From Mxb001 sp046046455 (lineage in GTDB: Bacteria; Actinomycetota; Actinomycetes; S36-B12), in the NCBI GenBank assembly GCA_046046455.1, contig JBJOJS010000098.1, forward strand, positions 1-23,568: 23,568 bases of DNA, given 5' to 3'. Within the stretch, counting starts at the first letter, position 1. Every line of letters begins with the position of its first letter. The position numbers and the translations under genes are program-made. The notes beneath the pieces were generated by a model, which saw only the letters and a list, made by a program, of their open reading frames with translations, was not told the origin of the DNA and did not search any database. Shown in pieces: positions 7,399-15,082 of this stretch.

Positions 7399-8058
7399 CT
7401 AGCGATCGTCCGCGGGCCAGACCCCATCGACGGGCACCGCCTCGGGCAGGGAGCCCGCGTTGTACTCCTGCAGACGCCACGCGGGCCCCGGCGGGGAGTT
7501 CTCGAGCAGCACGCTCCAGGAGCAATTGGTGAGTACGCCGAGCGCGGCCCAGTGCTCCGGCGGCAGGCCGAGCAGCCGCCCGATACCTGCACGCGCAGCG
7601 CCGCCGTGCGTCACGACCACGAGGACTCCGTCACTGGGGATGCCCGCCAGACCGCGCTCCACGGAGGCGACCATGCGGTCGGCCACTTCGAGGCGCGTCT
7701 CGCCGACGACGCCCGCGCGCATATGCGGATCCGCCGACCAGCGATGCAGATCCTCGCCGTACTCCTGCAGCAGGACAGGTCGCGTCTTACCCTCCCACTC
7801 CCCCGCGAAGGTCTCACGCAGTCCGGGATCGAGCACCGGCTCGATACCCGTGAGCTCGACGAGCGGTGCCGCGGTCTGCTGCGTGCGCTGCAAGTCGGAG
7901 CAGATGATCGCCGAGGGCGACAGGCTCGCGAGCATCGCTGCGGCCCGACGTGCCTGCGCCACGCCCGTGTCGTCGAGCTCGATGTCGGTCTGGCCCTGGA
8001 AGCGCTGCTCGGCGTTCCACGACGTGCGCCCGTGGCGCCAGATCGCGATACGTCGCAT
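7399..8058 (-). CDS. Histidine phosphatase family protein, likely glucosyl-3-phosphoglycerate phosphatase (GpgP-like)
   Basis: The 219-residue protein is of the phosphoglycerate-mutase superfamily. The phospho-acceptor motif WRHGRTSWN (Arg8-His9-Gly10) opens the protein. SDLQRTQQTA gives the second Arg, LRETFAGEWEG the acid, and VVVTHGGAAR the second His. The ATG at 8058 overlaps the rsfS stop (TGATG), and a longer upstream frame only shadows rsfS. In Mycobacterium tuberculosis the gene next to rsfS and nadD (Rv2419c) is GpgP, which dephosphorylates glucosyl-3-phosphoglycerate in methylglucose lipopolysaccharide or glucosylglycerate synthesis. The same position here supports that role, but sequence alone does not exclude another small-phosphate substrate. 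Confidence 0.85.
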   Translation of the reverse strand: MRRIAIWRHGRTSWNAEQRFQGQTDIELDDTGVAQARRAAAMLASLSPSAIICSDLQRTQQTAAPLVELTGIEPVLDPGLRETFAGEWEGKTRPVLLQEYGEDLHRWSADPHMRAGVVGETRLEVADRMVASVERGLAGIPSDGVLVVVTHGGAARAGIGRLLGLPPEHWAALGVLTNCSWSVLLENSPPGPAWRLQEYNAGSLPEAVPVDGVWPADDR

Positions 8059-8435
8059 CAGCGCGAGGTGTCGACGTCGAGCGGGATGGACGGGCAGTCC
8101 TTCCAGAGCCGCTCGAGCGCGTAGTGGATGCGCTCCTCGGCGACCTGGATGTGGATGACGATGTCGCCGTAGTCCAGGAGCACCCAGCGGCTCTCCTTCT
8201 CGCCCTCGCGTCGGATCGGCTTGGCGCCTTCGCGCAGGAGGCGCTCCTCGATGGCATCGACCACGGCCTTGACCTGACGGTCGTTGGCCGCCGTGCACAG
8301 CAGGAACACATCGGTGATGACGAGGTACTGGCTCACGTCGATGGCCACGATGTCGGTGGCGAGCTTGTCAGCGGCCGCCTCGGCGGCGGCCTGGGTCATC
8401 GCGATGGCCTCGGGGGTGGCGGGCACTGTGGTCAC
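8058..8435 (-). CDS. rsfS: Ribosomal silencing factor RsfS
   Basis: The 125-residue protein belongs to the RsfS/YbeB/Iojap family, which binds ribosomal protein uL14 on the 50S subunit and blocks 30S joining when nutrients are scarce. Diagnostic stretches are YLVITDVFLLCTAANDRQV, EGEKESRWVLLDYGDIVIHI and the tail FYxLExLW-like form HYALERLWKDCPSI. The GTG at 8435 is preceded by GAGGA very close by. An in-frame ATG at 8399 (residue 13) is an alternative start that still gives a full domain. It lies between the LCP-like gene and the histidine phosphatase, in the usual nadD-rsfS neighbourhood of actinobacteria. Confidence 0.93.
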   Translation of the reverse strand: MTTVPATPEAIAMTQAAAEAAADKLATDIVAIDVSQYLVITDVFLLCTAANDRQVKAVVDAIEERLLREGAKPIRREGEKESRWVLLDYGDIVIHIQVAEERIHYALERLWKDCPSIPLDVDTSR

Positions 8436-8457
8436 GTCCTCACTAGTGGGCAGGCCA

Positions 8458-9345
8458 TCAGCCTGTCACCTCGGCCTCGGCGCTCGTGATGCGGGCGTCG
8501 GGGAAGAGCGCCTGGACCAGGGCATCGGCACCGGGGCCCGTGAGGGAAGCCGGACGCACACCTCCTCGGATGATCTCCACCGGGAGCACCTCGGTGCGCA
8601 GCCTGCCGAAGTCGACATCCGAGCGCACCCTCATGAGGAACGACACGAGATCTTCGGTGGGCACGGTCGACTGGGCGAGCGACCCGAGGCTGGTGAGCAA
8701 CTGGCGCATCTGCTCATCCGTGGCGGGCATGCGCTCGATGACATCCTCGAGGATCCCTAGGAAGCGGTCGATGCGATCGGTCTCGCTCTCGCCCGGCACG
8801 CGGAGCACGGCGTAGTCCGCCGCCGCGATGCCGTCCATCTTGACCCAACCGGGGCCGAGGACCCGACGCCGCTCCTCCTCGCCGATGGCTGGGAGGAGCA
8901 CGGGGCGATCGAGCTCGACCCAGACGCCGTCCACGGCGTCCACGAGCCCCGCGAAGGCGAGTCGGTCAAGGGTCAATCCGGCGTCCACGCGCAGACCGAG
9001 CCCCTCCTCGATAGCCGTCACGCCAGCAAGGGTGTCCGCCGACGCGGGTGTGACCCCGAGCGTCACGCTGTCATCGCCCTGCGGGACGAGGAGGCTGGCG
9101 GGGACCGCGAGGAAGACGGTGAGCGGCTCCGTCTCGGGTGGCTCGATCCCGAGTACGACGTTGCCCATGGCGTAGCCGTCGGCATCGAGGACCTGCAGGA
9201 GCAACGTGCGCTCGACCTGCTGCTCGGTGGGCGACGGATTCGGCGTGGGGACACCTTCGGAACGCACCAGCGCGAGGAGACCCAGGCCGAGGACGATCAC
9301 CAGGGCCCCGACGGCGACGAGGGTAACTCGCCGGGCCACGCTCAT
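8458..9345 (-). CDS. LytR-CpsA-Psr (LCP)-like membrane-anchored protein
   Basis: Of its 295 residues, 1-28 hold a basic start and a single hydrophobic anchor (LVAVGALVIVLGLGLLALV). A Pro-rich linker follows, then an LCP-like domain (about 45-205). Recognisable parts are VFLAVPASLLVP, the helix LTLDRLAFAGLVDAVDGVWV and MDGIAAADYAVLRVP-GESETDRIDR. Canonical LCP proteins transfer wall glycopolymers onto peptidoglycan using conserved Arg residues. Here the acidic and Arg positions are only partly kept, so this may be a divergent or non-catalytic member. Its start overlaps the nadD stop by four bases (ATGA), and rsfS follows. An LCP-like gene at this place is common in actinobacteria, to my knowledge. 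Confidence 0.72.
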   Translation of the reverse strand: MSVARRVTLVAVGALVIVLGLGLLALVRSEGVPTPNPSPTEQQVERTLLLQVLDADGYAMGNVVLGIEPPETEPLTVFLAVPASLLVPQGDDSVTLGVTPASADTLAGVTAIEEGLGLRVDAGLTLDRLAFAGLVDAVDGVWVELDRPVLLPAIGEEERRRVLGPGWVKMDGIAAADYAVLRVPGESETDRIDRFLGILEDVIERMPATDEQMRQLLTSLGSLAQSTVPTEDLVSFLMRVRSDVDFGRLRTEVLPVEIIRGGVRPASLTGPGADALVQALFPDARITSAEAEVTG

Positions 9346-9923
9346 GCTGCGTACAACCCCACCTTGGCGATGTAGGCCTCGACTCCCGGGGTGACGAGGT
9401 AGCGGATGGGCTCACCTCGCGACACGCGCGCGCGGATGTCACTCGAGGAGATGGCCAGCGCCGGTATCTCCAGCAGCGTCACGCGACCGGGGGCGAGACC
9501 GGGATCCGCGAGATCGTGACCGGGGCGCGTTACTCCGATGAGGTGGGCGAGCCGCAGCACCTCCTCCGGCTCACGCCAGGTGAGGATCTCGCCGAGAGCG
9601 TCGGCACCGGTGATGAAGTAGTAGTCGTGGTCCTCGCCCAGCTCCGCCCGGATATCCCGCAGGGTGTCGACGGTGTACGTCGGTCCGTGACGATCGATAT
9701 CGACGCGCGAGACGCTGAAGCGTTCGTCGTCGGCGGTGGCGATATCCGTCATGAGATAGCGATCCTCAGCGGAGGACACCCGGCGATCGGACTTCTGCCA
9801 GGGCTCACCGGTGGGGACGAAGACGACGTGGTCGAGCGAGAAGCGGTGAGCGACCTCGGAGGCAGCGACGAGATGGCCGATGTGAATCGGGTCGAAGGTG
9901 CCGCCCATCACCCCGATGCGCAT
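9342..9923 (-). CDS. nadD: Nicotinate-nucleotide adenylyltransferase NadD
   Basis: The 193-residue enzyme joins nicotinate mononucleotide and ATP to give deamido-NAD, the penultimate step of NAD synthesis. The nucleotidyltransferase signature GGTFDPIHIGHL is at residues 7-18, and the C-terminal ISSSDIRARVSRGEPIRYLV is the ISSTxIR motif. Other family landmarks are FVPTGEPWQK, HGPTYTVDTL and YYFITGADAL. The ATG at 9923 is chosen because the signature begins at once and GGGAG lies a few bases upstream. A longer frame to 10040 reads through the small membrane protein gene in another frame. Length is normal for actinobacteria. Confidence 0.96.
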   Translation of the reverse strand: MRIGVMGGTFDPIHIGHLVAASEVAHRFSLDHVVFVPTGEPWQKSDRRVSSAEDRYLMTDIATADDERFSVSRVDIDRHGPTYTVDTLRDIRAELGEDHDYYFITGADALGEILTWREPEEVLRLAHLIGVTRPGHDLADPGLAPGRVTLLEIPALAISSSDIRARVSRGEPIRYLVTPGVEAYIAKVGLYAA

Positions 9924-9945
9924 GTCACTCCCGAGGAGCAGGCGA

Positions 9946-10089
9946 TCAGCGGTCGACGTTGATGAGCATGGTGACGATGAGCAGGCCCACGAGGATGGCG
10001 AGGGCGACACCACCGAAGACGTAGGGGGACACGACGGCACCCTCGGCGCCCTCGGCGGAAGCCCAGACGGCGGCGGCGAGCGGGCTCAT
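9946..10089 (-). CDS. Small single-pass membrane protein upstream of nadD
   Basis: A 47-residue frame starts with ATG at 10089 behind a strong Shine-Dalgarno (GGGAGGAG, about 5 bases upstream) and ends TGA at 9946. It has a short Ala/Gly-rich N-terminus, YVFGG, one hydrophobic helix (VALAILVGLLIVTMLI) and the tail NVDR. Small proteins of this plan, ending in a helix and a short NV-basic tail, sit at the same position before nadD in other actinobacteria as I recall. The function is unknown. The tight spacing to nadD (22 bases) suggests co-expression. Confidence 0.72.
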   Translation of the reverse strand: MSPLAAAVWASAEGAEGAVVSPYVFGGVALAILVGLLIVTMLINVDR

Positions 10090-10186
10090 GGCACTCCTCC
10101 CTCGGGGGACATCGGTCCCGGTGTCGAACTCGTACCCAGCCTAGCGCCCAGTCCCCCACCACCGTGCCGAGTGTGCAGGGAGTCGC

Positions 10187-11458
10187 CTAGCCCCGCACGT
10201 GCCCCTCGCCCATGACCACGTACGTCGTGGTCGTCAGCTCGGGCAGGCCCATGGGCCCGCGGGCATGCAGCTTCTGGGTCGAGATCCCTATCTCGGCGCC
10301 GAAGCCGAACTCCCCGCCATCGGTGAAGCGGGTCGAGGCATTGACCATCACCGCGGCCGAATCCACTCCGGCGATGAATGCCTGGGCGGCGGACTGGGAG
10401 TCCGTGACGATGAGCTCGGTGTGCCCGGATGACCATCGACGAATGTGCGCCAGGGCGTCATCGAGGCTGTCCACGATGCCCGCGGCGATGTCGAGCGAGT
10501 AGTACTCCGCAGCCCAGTCCTCGTCGGTGACGGGCGCGCACGACGTGCCCGCCGCCTCCGCCTGGGCGAGCATGCCGTCGTCGCCGTGCACCGTGACCCC
10601 GGCCTCGCGCAGTGCCGCCATGGCCGCCGGGAGGAAGCGATCGGCGATGGCACGGTGCACGAGCAGCGTCTCCGCGGCGTTGCATACGCTCACGCGCTGC
10701 GCCTTGGAGTTGAGCAGCAGGCGCACCGCCATCTCCACATCAGCGTGCTCGTCGACGTAAACGTGGCAGTTGCCCACCCCTGTCTCGATGACGGGCACCG
10801 TCGATCCCTCGACGACGCTGCGGATCAGGCCTTCACCGCCGCGCGGGATGAGGACGTCGACCAGGCCGCGCGCGGTCATGAGGTGCTTCACGGACTCGTG
10901 CGAAGTGCCCGGGACGAGCTGCACGGCGTCGGCGGGCAGTCCGCTGTCGGCGAGCGCACCGCGCAGGACGTCGACGAGCACCTCGTTGGTCGCCTGCGCC
11001 GATGACGAACCGCGCAGCAGCGCAGCATTGCCGCTCTTGAGGCAGAGCCCAGCGGCATCGACGGTGACATTGGGTCGCGCCTCATAGATGATGCCGACCA
11101 CCCCGAGGGGAACGCGGATCTGGCGCACCTGCAGTCCATTGGGCAGCGTGTATCCGCGCACGACGTCGCCGACAGGATCGGGCAGGTCGGCGACCTCCTC
11201 GAGTGCGATGGCAATGGCGTCGATGCGTGGGGCGTCGAGAGTGAGCCGGTCGATGAGTGCCGCGCTCGTGCCGGACTCACGGGCCCGATCGGTGTCGCGC
11301 GCATTGACCTCGACGATGCGCGGCGTGTGCGAGCGCAGTGCGGCAGCGCAGGCACGCAGGGCAGCGTCCTTGCGCTCGCGCGTCACCCCGCGCAGGACGG
11401 TGGCTGCCTCCCGCGCGCGCTGGGCGCAGGCGAGGATCTCGGTGCGATCGTCGGACAT
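10187..11458 (-). CDS. proA: Glutamate-5-semialdehyde dehydrogenase (gamma-glutamyl phosphate reductase) ProA
   Basis: The 423-residue enzyme reduces gamma-glutamyl phosphate with NADPH to glutamate-5-semialdehyde, the second step of proline synthesis, in the cytoplasm. Family marks include PLGVVGIIYEARPNVTVDAA (residues 117-136), LIPRGGEGLI, the catalytic Cys259 in RVSVCNAAETLL, and the closing FTDGGEFGFGAEIGISTQKL and GPMGLPELTTTTY. The ATG at 11458 gives the normal length. The frame continues upstream but only shadows the neighbouring genes. proB lies upstream, separated by a conserved 122-residue gene, so both proline enzymes are likely co-transcribed. Confidence 0.97.
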   Translation of the reverse strand: MSDDRTEILACAQRAREAATVLRGVTRERKDAALRACAAALRSHTPRIVEVNARDTDRARESGTSAALIDRLTLDAPRIDAIAIALEEVADLPDPVGDVVRGYTLPNGLQVRQIRVPLGVVGIIYEARPNVTVDAAGLCLKSGNAALLRGSSSAQATNEVLVDVLRGALADSGLPADAVQLVPGTSHESVKHLMTARGLVDVLIPRGGEGLIRSVVEGSTVPVIETGVGNCHVYVDEHADVEMAVRLLLNSKAQRVSVCNAAETLLVHRAIADRFLPAAMAALREAGVTVHGDDGMLAQAEAAGTSCAPVTDEDWAAEYYSLDIAAGIVDSLDDALAHIRRWSSGHTELIVTDSQSAAQAFIAGVDSAAVMVNASTRFTDGGEFGFGAEIGISTQKLHARGPMGLPELTTTTYVVMGEGHVRG

Positions 11459-11478
11459 GGCCTCAGGGTACGCCGCCA

Positions 11479-11847
11479 CTAGAGCGGCGAGACGCCGCCA
11501 GCGGCGATGAGCCCGGGGCCGTGCCCCAAGTGCCGTCCGCGACGGTGGAAGGTGTCCCGGTCGATGACTTCGACTCCGACGACCTCCCAGTCCGGCAGGC
11601 CGGCCGACGCACGGTGCTCGTGCCACAGGTCGACGGCGAGGTCGAGGACTGCCCGGGCATCGGGGCCCTCCTCCCAGTACCGCACCTCGGCACGATCGGC
11701 GGCGTAGCGGCCGGAGAGAAGGAAGGGATGCTCGTGCGAGAGTCGCTCGAGCCCTGAGCGGATGGTCTGCGCGTCGACGTCCTCGCCGGCGACGGTGACG
11801 GTGACGAACCACAGCGAAGTGGGGCCCTCGGGATCCGGCCTCGCCAT
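11479..11847 (-). CDS. Conserved protein of unknown function between proB and proA
   Basis: The 122-residue soluble protein has a good Shine-Dalgarno (AGGAGG, 6 bases before the ATG). Readable features are SLWFVTVTVAGEDVDAQTIR, GLERLSHEHPFLLSGRYAAD, RAEVRYWEEGPDA, a helix with LAVDLWHEHRASAGLPDWEV and VGVEVIDRDTFHRRG. There are no signal peptide or membrane segments. I recall proteins of this pattern in many actinobacteria, often near proline genes, but none with a known role. The alternation of short strands with conserved WEV/VID suggests a small alpha/beta fold. Its place inside the proline cluster hints at co-regulation; nothing in the sequence shows an enzymatic site. Confidence 0.82.
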   Translation of the reverse strand: MARPDPEGPTSLWFVTVTVAGEDVDAQTIRSGLERLSHEHPFLLSGRYAADRAEVRYWEEGPDARAVLDLAVDLWHEHRASAGLPDWEVVGVEVIDRDTFHRRGRHLGHGPGLIAAGGVSPL

Positions 11848-11873
11848 GAGCGCCTCCTCCCGAGCGGTCGCGA

Positions 11874-13013
11874 TCAGTCGCGCGGCACTCCGTCGAGGAC
11901 GACGATGTCATCACGATGGATGACCTCGCGCTCGTACTCGGGTCCGCGCTCCTTGGCGAGATCGCGTGTGGACCTGCCGAGGAGCTCGGGGAGTTCCGCT
12001 GAGTCGTAGTTGACCAGTCCGCGGGCGACCGTGTGGCCGTTTTCGTCGAGAAGGTCGACCGGATCCCCCGCGGTGAACTCACCTTCCACTCGCGTGACAC
12101 CCGCCGGCAGCAGGGAGCTCCTGCTCACCGTCACGGCGCGGACCGCGCCGGCGTCGAGAGAGAGACGCCCCTGAGGCGTGCTGGCATGTCCGAGCCACAG
12201 GAGACGCGTGGGGGTGCGGCGACCCGTGGGGAGGAACACCGTCCCTGTGTCTTCACCTGCCAGCGCCTCGCGCGCGGCACGCGCGTGGGCGAGGACGACG
12301 GGGATGCCGGCCGCCGTCGCGATGCGTGCGGCCTCGACCTTGGTGGTCATCCCGCCGAGCCCCACGCCGGATCCCACGCCGCCGATCGACACGTCGCTGA
12401 GCTGGGCCATATCGCTGACCTCCGGGATGAGGCGCGTGTCGCCCGTGCCCGGGGGTCCGTCGTAGAGACCGTCGACGTCGGAGAGCAGCACAAGGGCGTC
12501 CGCGCGGACCAGGTGCGCGACCAGGGCGGCAAGCCGGTCGTTGTCACCCAGTCGGATCTCATCCGTCGCGACGGTGTCGTTCTCATTGACGATCGGGACG
12601 ACACGCATCTCGATGAGCCTGTCGAGCGTGCGCTGGGCGTTGCGATAGTGCGCGCGCCGCGTCATGTCGTCAGCGGTGAGCAGCACCTGCCCGACGGTGA
12701 TGTCGCGCGCGGCGAAGGACACGGAGTACTGCGCGAGGAGGACTCCCTGCCCGACGCTCGCCGATGCCTGCTGGGTCGCGAGATCACGAGGCCGCTTGCT
12801 CAGTCCGAGCATCGGGAACCCGGTGGCGATGGCTCCGCTGGACACGAGGATGACCTGACTGCCCGCGGTCACGCGATCGGCGATGACGTCGACGAGCTGC
12901 GTGACGCGCTCGACGTCAACACCCCCACCGGGCTTCGTGAGCGATGAGGAACCCACCTTGACGACCACGCGATGCGCCTGCCCCACGGAGGCTCGGGTCG
13001 CGCGGGGACTCAC
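11874..13013 (-). CDS. proB: Glutamate 5-kinase ProB
   Basis: The 379-residue enzyme phosphorylates glutamate to gamma-glutamyl phosphate, the first and usually feedback-inhibited step of proline synthesis. The amino-acid kinase domain shows VVVKVGSSSLT (residues 16-26), ILVSSGAIATG, VVPIVNENDTVATDEIRLGD (138-157) and LLSDVDGLY. A Gly-rich GVGSGVGLGGMTTKVEAA loop follows. A PUA domain occupies about 285-375 (FTAGDPVDLLDENGHTVARG). The GTG at 13013 overlaps the obgE stop as GTGA, so translation is probably coupled. Length matches the two-domain family form. Confidence 0.97.
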   Translation of the reverse strand: MSPRATRASVGQAHRVVVKVGSSSLTKPGGGVDVERVTQLVDVIADRVTAGSQVILVSSGAIATGFPMLGLSKRPRDLATQQASASVGQGVLLAQYSVSFAARDITVGQVLLTADDMTRRAHYRNAQRTLDRLIEMRVVPIVNENDTVATDEIRLGDNDRLAALVAHLVRADALVLLSDVDGLYDGPPGTGDTRLIPEVSDMAQLSDVSIGGVGSGVGLGGMTTKVEAARIATAAGIPVVLAHARAAREALAGEDTGTVFLPTGRRTPTRLLWLGHASTPQGRLSLDAGAVRAVTVSRSSLLPAGVTRVEGEFTAGDPVDLLDENGHTVARGLVNYDSAELPELLGRSTRDLAKERGPEYEREVIHRDDIVVLDGVPRD

Positions 13014-14383
13014 CAGTCCTCCAGGCGCCGATCGGTGCCGCGCGGCCCGCTGGCCGTCGTGCCACCGGCCGCGATCGTGGGTTCCCAGTCGAACACGACC
13101 GCATCCTCGCGAGGTCCGATGACGACCGTGCTGCCGGGGGCGGCTCCCTGCGCGAGCAGTTGCTCTTCCACGCCGAGACGTGCGAGACGGTCGGCGAGAT
13201 AGCCCACGGCCTCCTCGTTGGCGAAGTCGGTCTGACGCACCCAGCGCTCGGGGCGCGTGCCGGTGACCCGGTAGATCGGCTCGCCGGTCTCCGGATCCAT
13301 CTCTCGGCGGACATCGAAGCCTGCGTCATCGACAGCCGGGGGCGTGATGATGATGCGCGCGGGCGTCACCTCGGCGGTGGCCACGCGATGCTCGGCCACG
13401 AGGGCCGCCATCGCGAAGGAGAGCTCGCGCAGTCCCTCGTGACTCACCGCGGAGACCTCATAGGCGGGCAGCCCCCGCTCGGCGAGGAGCGGAGCGACCA
13501 TGTCCGCGACGAGGCGGCCGTCGGGCAGATCGACCTTGTTGAGCGCCACGAGTCGGGGGCGGTCCGCGAGGCCGCCGTACGCCGCGAGCTCAGCCTCGAT
13601 GATGTCGAGGTCGGCCAGTGGCTCGCGATCGGACTCCAGCGATGCCGCATCGATGACGTGGACGATCACCGAGCAGCGCTCGATGTGGCGGAGGAACTCC
13701 AGGCCCAGTCCCCTGCCCTCACTGGCACCGGGGATCAACCCGGGCACGTCGGCGATCGTGTAGGTCACGTCACCGGCGGTGACCACTCCCAGATTCGGCA
13801 CCAGGGTCGTGAAGGGGTAGTCAGCGATCTTGGGACGCGCCTGCGACAGCGCGGCGATGAGGCTGGACTTGCCGGCGCTCGGATATCCGACGAGCGCAAC
13901 GTCGGCGACCGACTTGAGCTCGAGTACGACGTCGCGGTGCTCGCCGGGCTCCCCCTTGAGGGCGAAGCCGGGTGCCTTGCGGCGCGGTGAAGCAAGTGCG
14001 GCGTTGCCGAGACCACCGCGACCGCCGCGCGCCACGACGAAGGTCGTGCCGTTGCCGGTGAGATCCGCGATCGTCTCGCCGTCTGCGCTGAGGACCACGG
14101 TGCCGTCGGGCACCGGCAGGATGATGTCGTCGCCATCGGCGCCGTTGCGATTCGAGCCCTGGCCCGGCTTGCCGTTGGTGGCGCGCTGATGGGGGCGGTG
14201 ATGGAAGTTGATGAGCGTCGTGACACTGGGGTCGACCACGAGGACGACATTGCCGCCGCGCCCGCCGTTGCCCCCGTCGGGACCGCCCAGGGGCTTGAAC
14301 TTCTCGCGGTGGACCGAGGCGCAGCCGTGACCGCCGTCACCGGCGGTGGCGTGGAGGTCGACCCGGTCGACGAAAGTGGTCAT
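13010..14383 (-). CDS. obgE: GTPase ObgE/CgtA
   Basis: The 457-residue Obg-family GTPase acts in 50S subunit maturation and stress signalling. The Gly-rich Obg fold covers about 1-158 (GPDGGNGGRGGNV, ARGGRGGLGNAAL). The G domain has G1 GYPSAGKSS (167-175), the switch TTLVPNLGVV, G3 DVPGLIPGASEG (212-223), G4 NKVD (282-285) and G5 near SAVSHEG. An OCT domain (about 340-420) follows. The tail is Gly/Thr/Arg-rich and variable. It lies downstream of rpmA with a short hairpin in the 43-base gap. Confidence 0.97.
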   Translation of the reverse strand: MTTFVDRVDLHATAGDGGHGCASVHREKFKPLGGPDGGNGGRGGNVVLVVDPSVTTLINFHHRPHQRATNGKPGQGSNRNGADGDDIILPVPDGTVVLSADGETIADLTGNGTTFVVARGGRGGLGNAALASPRRKAPGFALKGEPGEHRDVVLELKSVADVALVGYPSAGKSSLIAALSQARPKIADYPFTTLVPNLGVVTAGDVTYTIADVPGLIPGASEGRGLGLEFLRHIERCSVIVHVIDAASLESDREPLADLDIIEAELAAYGGLADRPRLVALNKVDLPDGRLVADMVAPLLAERGLPAYEVSAVSHEGLRELSFAMAALVAEHRVATAEVTPARIIITPPAVDDAGFDVRREMDPETGEPIYRVTGTRPERWVRQTDFANEEAVGYLADRLARLGVEEQLLAQGAAPGSTVVIGPREDAVVFDWEPTIAAGGTTASGPRGTDRRLEDW

Positions 14384-14403
14384 CGCTCAGGCCTCCACTC
14401 GAA

Positions 14404-14421
14404 CGCGGCCGCGAGGCCGCG
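14404..14421 (-). terminator. Short hairpin between rpmA and obgE
   Basis: CGCGGCC and GGCCGCG form a 7-bp stem closed by a 4-base loop, six bases after the rpmA stop. There is no T-tract. It could attenuate read-through from the ribosomal genes into obgE or protect a 3' end after processing. Confidence 0.4.
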
Positions 14422-14426
14422 CAGGA

Positions 14427-14681
14427 TCAGGCGCCGACGACGATGTTGACGACGCGGCGCCCACGGAAGGTGCCGAACTCCACCCGGCCTGCGCTGAGTG
14501 CGAAGAGGGTGTCGTCCTTGCCGCGGCCGACATTGAAGCCGGGGTGGAAGTGGGTGCCACGCTGGCGGACGATGATCTCGCCGGCGTTGACCTCTTGGCC
14601 ACCGAAGCGCTTGACACCGAGGCGCTGAGCGTTGGAGTCGCGACCGTTCTTGGAGCTGGAAGCGCCCTTCTTATGAGCCAT
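14427..14681 (-). CDS. rpmA: 50S ribosomal protein bL27
   Basis: The 84-residue protein matches bL27 throughout: MAHKKGASSSKNGRDSNAQR, LGVKRFGGQEVNAGEIIVRQ, RGTHFHPGFNVGRGKDDTLF. The N-terminal tail reaches the peptidyl-transferase centre of the 50S subunit. The start is three bases after the rplU stop, so it is coupled to rplU. Length is normal and no odd residues were seen. Confidence 0.98.
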   Translation of the reverse strand: MAHKKGASSSKNGRDSNAQRLGVKRFGGQEVNAGEIIVRQRGTHFHPGFNVGRGKDDTLFALSAGRVEFGTFRGRRVVNIVVGA

Positions 14682-14684
14682 GGG

Positions 14685-14943
14685 TCAGCCCTTCGCCTTC
14701 GTGATGTCGGTGACCTTGACGCGCGTGAGGTCCTGACGGTGACCCTGGCGGCGACGGTAGCCGGTCTTGTTCTTGTAGCGGAGGATGCGGATCTTGGGGC
14801 CACGCTCGTGACCCACGACCTCGGCCTTGACCGAGACGCCGGCGAGCTTGGCGGGATCCGTGGTCACAGCACCCTCGTCGACGAGCATGAGGGCGGGCAG
14901 CGTCACGGTGGAGCCGGGCTCCGGCGCGGACGATGGCGTACAC
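14685..14943 (-). pseudogene. rplU: 50S ribosomal protein bL21, internal out-of-frame deletion
   Basis: A GTG at 14943 with AGGAG six bases upstream begins MYAIVRAG, the typical bL21 start. After about eight codons that frame leaves the family. The bL21 body resumes in the +1 frame near 14921 with EPGSTVTLPALMLVDEG and continues normally (KLAGVSVKAEVVGHERGPKI, KNKTGYRRRQGHRQ, LTRVKVTDI) to TGA at 14685. The usual segment with GRQxKVxVGDxVxxD is absent. Compared with the family's 102-104 residues, about 16-20 codons are missing, and the lost length must be 2 modulo 3. Everything around it (leader, rpmA, obgE) is intact. Assembly error, a genuine deletion with a second copy elsewhere, or a sequencing fault are the main explanations. 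A functional bL21 cannot be read from this sequence without a frame change. Confidence 0.85.
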
Positions 14944-14949
14944 GTGGTG

Positions 14950-15000
14950 CTCCTCGGGGTACTCGGCCCTTCAGGGCCAGCGGGCGCCGCAGCGCCGAGG
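14950..15000 (-). promoter_or_regulatory. Structured rplU leader with partly paired Shine-Dalgarno
   Basis: Read on the minus strand, CCTCGG (15000-14995) can pair with CCGAGG (14957-14952). The latter overlaps the AGGAG Shine-Dalgarno (14954-14950). Between them, GGCGC/GCGCC and GGCCC/GGGCC form two small hairpins; the first competes with the outer stem for two bases. Masking of the ribosome site is typical of ribosomal-protein autoregulation, which is inferred here. Confidence 0.4.
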
Positions 15001-15082
15001 GGCAAGGCTACCCGACGGCCCCCTCGCGGGGCCAATCCGGGTCGACCCGACAGGGGCGACATGGCCGACCCGCCGGCCCTCA

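Noticed and set aside
7130..7592. Short frames on both strands reading through tRNA-Ala (for example those with GFEPLTPSMPW or GSGVRIPSAP)
   Set aside because: These are the well-known spurious peptides produced by translating tRNA genes.
8059..8298. N-terminal extension of the histidine phosphatase frame
   Set aside because: The extra 80 residues shadow rsfS; the protein starts at MRRIAIWRHG with a TGATG junction.
11459..12100. N-terminal extension of the proA frame to 637 residues
   Set aside because: It reads across the 122-residue gene and proB in a wrong frame; the ATG at 11458 gives a normal ProA.
14545..14548. DDT in bL27 (GKDDTLF) and DDS/DDT in the LCP-like and phosphatase proteins
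   Set aside because: Single occurrences; in bL27 it is a family-conserved stretch, so they are not evidence for the exported-protein motif.
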